From Thermomicrobiales bacterium (GTDB lineage Bacteria > Chloroflexota > Chloroflexia > Thermomicrobiales > UBA6265), in the NCBI GenBank assembly GCA_020847015.1, contig JADLCW010000163.1, forward strand, positions 1 through 6,105: a stretch of 6,105 nt of DNA, in the 5' to 3' direction. Position numbers and translations under genes: made by a program. Below are positions 1 to 5,996 of this stretch, piece after piece (within the stretch, counting starts at the first letter, position 1; every line of letters begins with the position of its first letter). Below the pieces are notes generated by a model that saw only the letters and a program-made list of their open reading frames with translations, did no database searches and was not told the DNA's origin.

Positions 1-1535
1 ACTGGTTCTACTCCATGATCGCCCAGTCCACCGCGCTGGTGGATCGCCCCGCCTTTTTGACCGTGTTCTCCTACGCCCTCATGCGCGATGAGAAGGGCGA
101 GGAGATGCACAAGAGCAAGGGCAACGCCATCTGGTTCGACGACGCCGCCGAAGAGATCGGCGTCGACGCCATGCGTTGGCTGTTCGCGACGACCAACCCC
201 GATGTCAACCTCAACTTCGGCGCCCACGTCACGGATGAAATCCGCCGCCGCTTCATCATCCCGCTATGGAACTCCTACGCCTTCTTCGCCAACTATGCCC
301 GCCTCGACGGGTTCGACCCGACCATCTCCGGCGCGCCGCCGTTGGCCGAACGCGCGCTGCTGGATCGCTGGATCATCTCCCGGTTGCACCAGTTGATTGC
401 GGAGGTGCGCTCCGGGCTCGATGCGTATGCGCCCGACCGGGCGTCACGCGCCATCGAGCGGTTCACCATCGACGAGCTGTCCAACTGGTATATCCGGCGC
501 AATCGCCGCCGCTTCTGGAAAACGGAGAACGACGCCGACAAGGCCGCCGCCTACGCCACGCTCTACGAATGCGTCACCACGCTGGCGCGACTGCTGGCGC
601 CCTTCCTGCCGTTTCTCGCCGAGGCGATCTACCAGAACCTCGAGCGCCCCTTCGGCGAAGTGTCGGAATCGATCCACCTCACCGACTATCCGACACCCGA
701 TCCGGCACGCATCGATCCGGCGCTCTCGGCGGATATGGCGGTGGTGCTGGAAGTCGTCGGGCTCGGTCACGCCGCTCGCCAGGAAGCGGCGGTCAAGGTG
801 CGCCAGCCGCTGCCGGCGCTGCTGATCCATGCCCGCGATCGGGAAAAGCTGGCGGCGATCCGGCATCTGGAAGCGCAGGTGCTGGACGAGCTGAATGTCA
901 AGGCGGTGCTGCCGCTGACCGATCTCGGCGAGGTCGTTTCCTTTGACATCCGGCCCAACCTGCCGTTGCTGGGACCGAAGTACGGCAAGCGGCTGGGGGC
1001 GCTGCGGCACGCGCTGGCTGGGCTGGACCCTGCCGTTACGGCGGCGATGGTCGCCGCCGGCCACCCTGTGCCGCTCGTGCTGCCAGACGGCGAGACGATC
1101 GCGCTGGAACCAAACGAAATTTTGGTCGATCTGGTTAAACGACCAGGGTTCGCCGCTGCCCAGGGCGAGGGATTGACGGTGGCGCTCGACACCTCGCTGA
1201 CCCCGGAACTCTTGCGCGAGGGGCTCGCCCGCGACTTCGTGCGCGGCGTGCAGGATGCGCGCAAGAACGCCGGCTACCGCATCGAGGATCGCATCGCCGT
1301 CGGGTTCGCTTCCGGTCCGGAGGTGGTCGAAGCGGTCGACGCCTTCCGCGAGGTGGTGATGGGCGAGACGCTGGCGCTGGCGCTGGCTGGCCACGCCGAG
1401 GTCGGAGCCTCCGACGCGGTGGAGCCGCTATCGGTGGAGGGGCCGGGCGGCGAAGTGCTGGACGGAATCTTCCTCGATCAAATCATCGTCGGCCGCCATC
1501 AGGTGCGCATCGGGCTGCGGCGGATGAGGGTTTAA
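1..1535 (+). CDS. ileS: Isoleucine--tRNA ligase, C-terminal half (5' end outside window)
   Basis: Charges tRNA-Ile with isoleucine in the cytoplasm (class Ia synthetase). The frame is open from base 3 with WFYS, which matches the GWFY segment of the IleRS catalytic core, so the ATG at base 15 is internal and not a start. In order: a KMSKS-equivalent loop reading EMHKS at 102-116, followed by GN; the class-I helical anticodon-binding domain from about base 350, with LSNWYIRR near 477 and LAPFLPFLAEAIY near 594; then a long C-terminal region carrying LTPELLREGLARD from 1197, typical of the eukaryote-like (type 2) IleRS C-terminal domain. The paired zinc-binding cysteines of type-1 IleRS are absent; I see only one cysteine in the fragment. 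About 510 residues are present, so about half of a usual 1,000-1,080 residue protein is missing upstream, including the HIGH motif and the editing domain. Stop TAA is at 1533-1535. Confidence 0.95.
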   Translation, partial: WFYSMIAQSTALVDRPAFLTVFSYALMRDEKGEEMHKSKGNAIWFDDAAEEIGVDAMRWLFATTNPDVNLNFGAHVTDEIRRRFIIPLWNSYAFFANYARLDGFDPTISGAPPLAERALLDRWIISRLHQLIAEVRSGLDAYAPDRASRAIERFTIDELSNWYIRRNRRRFWKTENDADKAAAYATLYECVTTLARLLAPFLPFLAEAIYQNLERPFGEVSESIHLTDYPTPDPARIDPALSADMAVVLEVVGLGHAARQEAAVKVRQPLPALLIHARDREKLAAIRHLEAQVLDELNVKAVLPLTDLGEVVSFDIRPNLPLLGPKYGKRLGALRHALAGLDPAVTAAMVAAGHPVPLVLPDGETIALEPNEILVDLVKRPGFAAAQGEGLTVALDTSLTPELLREGLARDFVRGVQDARKNAGYRIEDRIAVGFASGPEVVEAVDAFREVVMGETLALALAGHAEVGASDAVEPLSVEGPGGEVLDGIFLDQIIVGRHQVRIGLRRMRV

Positions 1536-1579
1536 CTCGGCCGCCGTGTCGAGCGCGTCTGTCCCCGACTGGCCCGACA

Positions 1580-1607
1580 CTGAAATCCGCGCAGCCCGTG
1601 CTAAGAT
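1580..1607 (+). promoter_or_regulatory. Candidate sigma-70-type promoter (extended -10) for the ABC importer operon
   Basis: CTGAAA (1580-1585, four of six matches to TTGACA) is followed by a 16-base spacer and TAAGAT (1602-1607, four of six to TATAAT). The extended -10 dinucleotide TG lies at 1599-1600, one base before the hexamer. Transcription would start near 1614, giving a leader of about 145 bases before the binding-protein ATG. It is the only convincing pair I found between ileS and the importer. Matching is by eye, and the consensus of this organism is assumed to be E. coli-like. Confidence 0.4.
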
Positions 1608-1693
1608 GCCGCACAAGCCGTCGCGCCCCGACGCTCTGGCATCCGCCGGCCCTCACTCCCGCGGACCGACTGCGCCGGAATGACGTGACGCCA

Positions 1694-1713
1694 GCGCCCC
1701 AACGGCGGGGCGC
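1694..1713 (+). other. Perfect 7-bp hairpin in the leader (first of a tandem pair)
   Basis: GCGCCCC at 1694-1700 pairs fully with GGGGCGC at 1707-1713 around the 6-base loop AACGGC. No T-run follows, so it is not a standard intrinsic terminator. It lies in the presumed 5' untranslated leader of the binding-protein gene and is directly followed by a second hairpin of the same size. Confidence 0.45.
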
Positions 1714-1717
1714 CCAG

Positions 1718-1737
1718 GCCGGCGACGCTACGCCGGC
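1718..1737 (+). other. Perfect 7-bp hairpin just upstream of the ribosome-binding site (second of a tandem pair)
   Basis: GCCGGCG at 1718-1724 pairs fully with CGCCGGC at 1731-1737 around the loop ACGCTA. It ends four bases before the GAGGAG element. A stable stem here could shape access of ribosomes to the binding-protein start or protect the mRNA 5' end. No T-run follows. GC-rich DNA yields such stems by chance fairly often, so a function is inferred only. Confidence 0.45.
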
Positions 1738-1741
1738 GCAC

Positions 1742-1747
1742 GAGGAG
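1742..1747 (+). promoter_or_regulatory. Ribosome-binding site that fixes the binding-protein start at 1760
   Basis: GAGGAG complements the 16S rRNA 3' end and lies 12 bases before the ATG at 1760. The frame is open further upstream to a GTG at 1598, but that codon overlaps the predicted -10 element and has no such site, and a start there would place about 54 extra residues ahead of the signal peptide. Confidence 0.6.
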
Positions 1748-1759
1748 CAAGAGCGCATC

Positions 1760-3439
1760 ATGGGTGATCCGCGCGCGAATCGTCTGCTTCGTCCCCTCGC
1801 CAGTCGGCTCGACCGCCGCCGCCTGCTGCAAACCGCCGCCGCGCTCGGAGCCGCCGGCGTGGCCGCTCCGTTGCTGCAAAACCGGACCGCCCTCGCGGCC
1901 CGGCAGGCCGACGCGACCACCCTCGTCGTCGTCGACAACGTGCGTGACAACTGGATCTCGCTCGATCCGGCCCGCTTCTACGAGGTCAACTCCTCACAGG
2001 CGATGGCCGTCATCTACGAGGGGCTTTATTACATCCCGGACGGCGACAAGCCGACCGAGTTCGCCCCGCTGCTGGCCACCGAGTTGCCGACCTTCAGTGA
2101 CGACGGATTGGAAGCGACGATCGCGATCCGCTCGGGTGTCAAATTCCAAAATACCGGCAACGAGATGACCGCCGACGATTGGGTGTTCTCCTGGAATCGC
2201 CTCGCCAATCTGAAGGACAACCCATCCTTCTACGTGACCGAATACATCACATCGGTGGAGGCGGTCGATCCGCATACCCTGAAGATCACCCTACCCTTCG
2301 TCAATGCCGCCCTGGTGCCGATTCTTTCTGCGCTCTCGATGGGCGTCACCGACAGCAAGGCGATCGTCGCGGCTGGCGGCAGCGACGGCGAGCCGCCCGC
2401 CAGCGGTGACCCGGCGCGCGATTTCATGCTGAATAACTCGGCCGGCACCGGTCCCTTCCGGCTGACCCAGCTCGATCTGGAAGGCGAGGTCATCGTCGAG
2501 CGCCATCCCGACTACTGGGGGGAGGCGCCCAAGCTGGAGCGGATCATCTGGCGCAACATCGCCGACCCCAACTCCCAGACGCAAGCCGTGGAAGTCGGCG
2601 AGGCCGATATCGCCTACTCCGTCGACCCGGACGCCGTCAGCCAGATCGAGGGCGACGCCAATCTGCAGGTGTTGCGCGGGCCATCGTTCAACATCGGCTA
2701 CCTTGCCCTTCACACCCAGCCGGACCCGGGCGGGCCGCTGGCGAAGCAGGAGATCCGTCAGGCGATCGCCTCGGCGATCGACTACGACGCCATCCTCCAG
2801 GACCTGGCCGCCGGCGCTGCGGTTCGCTCGGCGGCTCCGGTGCCGCTCGGCTTGCAGGGAGCCGAAGAGGTGCTTCCGGACGCCTGGACGCTGGATCTCG
2901 AAAAGGCGCAACAACTGTTCGACGAATCGGGCGTCGGTCCGACCGAGATCACTCTCACTTACGGAGCCGACAAGGGCAGCGCCAGTGGGGTTCCGCTGGA
3001 GAGCCTCGTGGCGAAGATCCAGTCCGACTTGCAGAAGATCCAGGGGCTTACGGTCAATCTGGAGCCGATGGACGAAGCGACACGCCTGCAGTCGTACCGC
3101 GAGGGCAAGATCCAGTTCACCTACTCGGTATGGAGCGCGGACTACTCCGATGTTCACACCTATGCCGACCCCTTCGGGCGCACCGGGGGAGCCGCCGCCA
3201 AACGTGTCGGCTACTCCAACCCGAAGGTGGATGAACTGCTCAAACAGGGCATCAGTGAACTTGACCCGGCCAAGCGCACCCCGCTGTACATCGATATCCA
3301 GAAGCTGATGATCGACGACGCCCCCTTCCTGGTGATCGACCAACCGGTCGAGCAAAAGCCGGCTCGAGCAAACGTGCAGGGGGCCCAGGTTCACCCCATC
3401 TACATGATCGCGCTGCGCAACGCAAGCAAGACCGAATAG
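1760..3439 (+). CDS. ABC importer substrate-binding protein, family 5 (peptide type), Tat-exported
   Basis: A 559-residue extracytoplasmic binding protein of the DppA/OppA family (SBP_bac_5), expected to capture a peptide or similar solute for the adjacent permeases. Residues 19-24 read RRRLLQ, a twin-arginine signal, followed by an Ala/Leu-rich hydrophobic stretch (about 25-40) and a likely cleavage site after Ala44-Leu45-Ala46. The mature part has the family's landmarks: a TADDWVFSWNRL block at 137-148, AGTGPF at 228-233, and PDYWGEAPK from 250. Its length is normal for the family. I see no cysteine anywhere, hence no lipobox. The start is chosen for its GAGGAG site and the placement of the signal peptide. 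It is the first gene of the importer operon, with DppB- and DppC-type permeases downstream. The natural ligand cannot be read from sequence: family members also bind nickel, haem, opines or oligosaccharides. Confidence 0.92.
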   Translation: MGDPRANRLLRPLASRLDRRRLLQTAAALGAAGVAAPLLQNRTALAARQADATTLVVVDNVRDNWISLDPARFYEVNSSQAMAVIYEGLYYIPDGDKPTEFAPLLATELPTFSDDGLEATIAIRSGVKFQNTGNEMTADDWVFSWNRLANLKDNPSFYVTEYITSVEAVDPHTLKITLPFVNAALVPILSALSMGVTDSKAIVAAGGSDGEPPASGDPARDFMLNNSAGTGPFRLTQLDLEGEVIVERHPDYWGEAPKLERIIWRNIADPNSQTQAVEVGEADIAYSVDPDAVSQIEGDANLQVLRGPSFNIGYLALHTQPDPGGPLAKQEIRQAIASAIDYDAILQDLAAGAAVRSAAPVPLGLQGAEEVLPDAWTLDLEKAQQLFDESGVGPTEITLTYGADKGSASGVPLESLVAKIQSDLQKIQGLTVNLEPMDEATRLQSYREGKIQFTYSVWSADYSDVHTYADPFGRTGGAAAKRVGYSNPKVDELLKQGISELDPAKRTPLYIDIQKLMIDDAPFLVIDQPVEQKPARANVQGAQVHPIYMIALRNASKTE

Positions 3440-3441
3440 TC

Positions 3442-3476
3442 CGGACGGGGGCGCTGCTTCCGCGGCGCCCCGTCCG
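3442..3476 (+). other. Strong intercistronic stem-loop between binding-protein and permease genes
   Basis: Starting three bases after the binding-protein stop, 3442-3450 (CGGACGGGG) pairs with 3468-3476 (CCCCGTCCG). After a single bulged G the stem continues with three GC pairs, one T-G wobble and two more pairs, closing on the tetraloop TTCC at 3458-3461. That is 15 base pairs with one bulge. The following bases are C/T-mixed, not a T-run, so complete termination is unlikely. Hairpins at this position in other ABC operons (malE-malF is the known case) stabilise the upstream message or partly stop transcription, leaving more binding protein than permease; the same role is inferred here. Confidence 0.6.
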
Positions 3477-3487
3477 CCTCGCTCTCA

Positions 3488-3492
3488 CGAGG
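3488..3492 (+). promoter_or_regulatory. Weak ribosome-binding site of the DppB-type permease
   Basis: CGAGG with a 6-base gap to the ATG at 3499. It is modest in strength and lies 11 bases past the end of the intercistronic stem-loop, so the stem should not occlude it. Confidence 0.45.
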
Positions 3493-3498
3493 CGCCGC

Positions 3499-4518
3499 AT
3501 GGGTCTCTGGCAATTCATCGCTCGACGATTGGCGCTCGCCGTGCTGGTGGTGGCGCTGGTCAGCGTGGCCACATTCACTCTCACCCATGCCGTGCCGGGA
3601 GATCCGCTGGCAGTGGTCATCGGTGAGCGCCAGGCGAACAACCCGGAGGTGCGCGCCGCCTTCGAGAAACGCTGGGGGCTCGACCAGCCGCTGCCGATGC
3701 AGTACGTCACCTACCTGCGTAATCTGCTCCATGGCGACTTCGGCGAGTCGATTTCCAAGCGGCGGCCGATCTCGGGGGAGCTTGCCCAGCGTATTCCAGC
3801 CACGGCCGAGTTGACCCTCTACGCGATGAGCTTCGCCATCATCGTCGGCGTGCCGCTCGGGCTCATCTCGGCCTTGAACCACGATCGCTGGCCGGACCAC
3901 ATCGCCCGTTTCATCGCCCTCGTCGGCGCCTCGGTGCCCGTCTTCTGGCTGGGATTGCTGCTGCTCTACGTATTTTTCTACCAGCTCAAGTGGCTGCCCG
4001 GACCCGGTCGCCTCGACGTGGGCATGAAGGCTCCGCCAACCATCACCGGCATGATCACCTTCGATGCGCTGGTGCAGGGGCAGTGGGACGTGTTCTGGGC
4101 GGCGCTGCGGCGGCTGGTGCTGCCGTCCATCGCGCTCGGCTCGATCGCCCTCGGCATCATCGCCCGCATGCTGCGCTCCTCGCTGCTGGCCGCGCTGGGC
4201 GAAGACTACGTGCGGACCGCGCGGGCCAAGGGGCTGGCCGAACGCCGCGTGGTCGTCGGCCACGCGCTGCGCAATGCGATGATCCCAACCATTACGGTGG
4301 TGGGGTTGGCCACAGCCAGTCTGTTGGCTGGAGCGGTGCTGACCGAAACCATATTCTCTTGGCCTGGATTGGGCAGTTTCGCCGTCTCGGCGGCGCTCAA
4401 ACTCGACTATCCCGCCCTGCTTGGCGTCACGCTCGTGGTCGCCGTCGTTTACGTCACCATCAACCTGCTGGTCGACATCGTGTACGGCATCCTCGATCCG
4501 CGGATTCGCACCTCATGA
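3499..4518 (+). CDS. ABC importer permease, DppB/OppB type
   Basis: A 339-residue inner-membrane channel subunit that pairs with the downstream DppC-type protein. It opens with the usual cytoplasmic run (LWQFIARRL), then a first membrane helix at about 9-29 and a large extracytoplasmic segment (about 31-100) that includes PGDP at 33-36 and HGDFGES at 79-85. Further hydrophobic helices lie at about 102-124, 136-160, 205-225, 262-282 and 308-328, giving the six expected. The cytoplasmic EAA-type loop that docks on the ATPase begins at Glu235 (EDYVRTARAKGL), and WPGLG at 288-292 and LDPR at 332-335 are typical DppB signatures. The ATG has a CGAGG site and follows the binding-protein gene by 59 bases. 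The gene ends in ATGA, where a short overlapping frame opens, but the next real gene starts 40 bases later. Substrate is unknown. Confidence 0.95.
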   Translation: MGLWQFIARRLALAVLVVALVSVATFTLTHAVPGDPLAVVIGERQANNPEVRAAFEKRWGLDQPLPMQYVTYLRNLLHGDFGESISKRRPISGELAQRIPATAELTLYAMSFAIIVGVPLGLISALNHDRWPDHIARFIALVGASVPVFWLGLLLLYVFFYQLKWLPGPGRLDVGMKAPPTITGMITFDALVQGQWDVFWAALRRLVLPSIALGSIALGIIARMLRSSLLAALGEDYVRTARAKGLAERRVVVGHALRNAMIPTITVVGLATASLLAGAVLTETIFSWPGLGSFAVSAALKLDYPALLGVTLVVAVVYVTINLLVDIVYGILDPRIRTS

Positions 4519-4549
4519 TCGCAGTCGGGAGCTTGCCGCTTCGGCCGTT

Positions 4550-4553
4550 GGAG
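4550..4553 (+). promoter_or_regulatory. Ribosome-binding site that fixes the DppC-type permease start at 4559
   Basis: GGAG, five bases before the ATG at 4559. The frame is also open upstream into the preceding gene, and a second in-frame ATG at 4595 has a GGAG only two bases away, which is too close. The 4559 start is therefore favoured. Confidence 0.6.
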
Positions 4554-4558
4554 CCGCC

Positions 4559-5479
4559 ATGGCGAGCGTAACCTCGTCGGACGCGGCCGGAGCCATGCCG
4601 GCGCTCGCGCTGGACGACGGCGTGCGCGCTTCGCGCAGCCCCCTCAGTGAGACCGCCCGCGCGCTGCGCGGCAATCCGGTGGCGCTCGCCGGGCTGATGG
4701 TGATTCTTGCATGGCTGGTGTTGGGGCTGGCCGCCCCGCTGCTGCCGATCGAGAATCCGAATTTTCAAAATCTGTCGATCAAATTGCAGCCGCCCTCGCT
4801 CCAGCATCTATTCGGCACCGACGATCTCGGTCGCGATCTCGGCAGCCGGGTGATCTACGGCGCGCGCGTGTCAATCCCGGCCGGGTTCCTGGTGGTGCTC
4901 GCTTCCGGAGTCGTCGGAAGCCTGCTGGGCGCGGTCGCCGGCTATTTCGGCGGCATCATCGACAATCTCATCATGCGCGCCGCCGACGCTATCCTCGCGT
5001 TCCCTTCGATCATCTTGGCGATGGCGATCACCGCCGTGCGTGGCGGCCCGGGGTTGAGCAACGCGCTGGTCGCAGTCGCCATCGTGCTCTGGCCGGAGTA
5101 CGCTCGGCTCATGCGCGGGCAGGTGTTGTCGCTGCGCGAAAACGACTATGTCACTGCCGCCGAGTCGATCGGAGCCGGACGCCAGCGCATCCTGTTCCGC
5201 CACATCCTCCCCTCCACCGATGCGCCGATCATCGTCAAGGCCACTCTCGATGTCGGCGCCGCGATCGTGCTGACCGCCGGTCTCAGTTTCATCGGACTGG
5301 GCGCCGTGCCGCCAACCGCCGAATGGGGCGCGATGATCAAACAGGGTGCGGACAAGGGACTCCAGTACTGGTGGTATGCCGCCGCCCCGGGTTTGGCTAT
5401 CATGAGCGTCGTGATGGCGCTGAACTTCTTCGGCGACGGGCTGCGCGATGCGCTCGATCCGCGCCGCCGCGAGCGATAA
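4559..5479 (+). CDS. ABC importer permease, DppC/OppC type
   Basis: A 306-residue inner-membrane subunit that forms the channel with the DppB-type protein. A polar N-terminal tail of about 38 residues precedes the first helix (about 42-62), in the manner of the OppC N-terminal domain. HLFGTDDLGRD at 83-93, just before the transmembrane core, is a hallmark of the family. Further helices lie near 105-128, 144-160, 168-185, 226-247 and 274-293. The ATPase-docking EAA loop is about 194-218 (ENDYVTAAESIGAG, then an Arg-rich helix ending HILP). GLSFIGLG at 241-248, WWYAAAPG at 271-278 and GDGLRDALDPR at 292-302 complete the match. An upstream extension of the frame into the DppB gene is discounted because it lacks a binding site and reads as out-of-frame permease sequence. 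The expected ATPase genes do not follow; a tRNA-editing gene does, after four bases. Confidence 0.95.
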   Translation: MASVTSSDAAGAMPALALDDGVRASRSPLSETARALRGNPVALAGLMVILAWLVLGLAAPLLPIENPNFQNLSIKLQPPSLQHLFGTDDLGRDLGSRVIYGARVSIPAGFLVVLASGVVGSLLGAVAGYFGGIIDNLIMRAADAILAFPSIILAMAITAVRGGPGLSNALVAVAIVLWPEYARLMRGQVLSLRENDYVTAAESIGAGRQRILFRHILPSTDAPIIVKATLDVGAAIVLTAGLSFIGLGAVPPTAEWGAMIKQGADKGLQYWWYAAAPGLAIMSVVMALNFFGDGLRDALDPRRRER

Positions 5480-5483
5480 TCCA

Positions 5484-5996
5484 ATGTCTGAGCCATTCGT
5501 CCGCGATGCCGCCGACCGCCCCGTGCCGCCCGCACGGCTGATCGCCTATCTGGCCGCCCACGGGCTGGAGCCAGATTTTCTCGACCCCGGCGCGCCGATG
5601 CCGAGTGTCGAGCTCGCTGCCGCCGCAATAGGCGCTCCGACCGAGCAGATCCTCAAGACCCTGGTGTTCGCCGATCCGGAGGGTCACGTGGTTGTCGCCG
5701 TCGCCAGCGGTCTTGGTCGCGTCGATCGCCGCCGATTGGCCACGGCCATCGGTTGCGCCAAGTTGACGATGGCGCCCCCGGATATCGTGCTCCGCGTCAC
5801 TGGCTACCCGGCCGGCGGCGTCTGCCCGGTGGGTCATCGTCAAGCGACGCCAGTGGTGGTCGACCGCGCGGCGGCGGTGTTGCCAGTCGCCTACGGCGGC
5901 GGCGGCGACGAGCGCTTGCTGCTGCGCATCGCCCCTGCCGACATCGTGCGCCTCACGGGGGCCGTCGTCGCCGATATCGTGCAATCGCCAACCTAG
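5484..5996 (+). CDS. YbaK/EbsC-family aminoacyl-tRNA deacylase (trans-editing protein)
   Basis: A 170-residue soluble protein of the YbaK/ProRS-editing-domain family. Members hydrolyse mischarged tRNAs, such as Cys-tRNA-Pro or Ala-tRNA-Pro, free in the cytoplasm. After an N-terminal helix (PPARLIAYLAAHGLE, 15-29) come ILKTLVF at 56-62 with the conserved lysine at 58, the RVDRRRLATAIG segment at 79-90, and TGYPAGGVCPVGH at 106-118, the family's glycine/proline substrate loop. VVVDRA at 124-129 and a C-terminal RIAPADIVRLTG block complete the fold. Length is normal. The ATG lies four bases after the DppC stop with only a weak GAG upstream, which suggests translational coupling in the importer transcript. 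A longer frame opening at 5448 would lie inside the permease gene and is not favoured. The exact tRNA substrate (YbaK, ProXp-ala or another subgroup) cannot be fixed by eye. Confidence 0.9.
   Translation: MSEPFVRDAADRPVPPARLIAYLAAHGLEPDFLDPGAPMPSVELAAAAIGAPTEQILKTLVFADPEGHVVVAVASGLGRVDRRRLATAIGCAKLTMAPPDIVLRVTGYPAGGVCPVGHRQATPVVVDRAAAVLPVAYGGGGDERLLLRIAPADIVRLTGAVVADIVQSPT

Noticed and set aside
444..1394. A 316-codon antisense frame within ileS
   Set aside because: It runs opposite a clear synthetase domain, is rich in Arg, Gln and His as expected of the shadow of GC-rich coding DNA, and has no recognisable motif.
1546..1580. Possible terminator stem after ileS (GTGTCG with CGACAC)
   Set aside because: Only six clean pairs with a loop of over 20 bases, no T-run after it, and it runs into the candidate -35 box. 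Too weak to call.
1606..1683. A 25-residue leader peptide frame starting at ATG 1606
   Set aside because: The ATG lies within the proposed -10 hexamer, has no ribosome-binding site, and the peptide has no run of regulatory codons.
1598..1759. N-terminal extension of the binding protein from GTG 1598
   Set aside because: It would put 54 Arg/Pro-rich residues ahead of a twin-arginine signal peptide and overlap the promoter candidate. The ATG at 1760 has a good ribosome-binding site.
2291..3394. A 367-codon antisense frame within the binding-protein gene
   Set aside because: It is the reverse shadow of well-conserved family-5 binding-protein sequence and shows no domain of its own.
3400..4263. 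A 287-codon antisense frame over the DppB-type gene
   Set aside because: Its low-complexity His/Gln/Arg/Glu composition mirrors hydrophobic membrane codons read in reverse, and the sense strand is clearly the permease.
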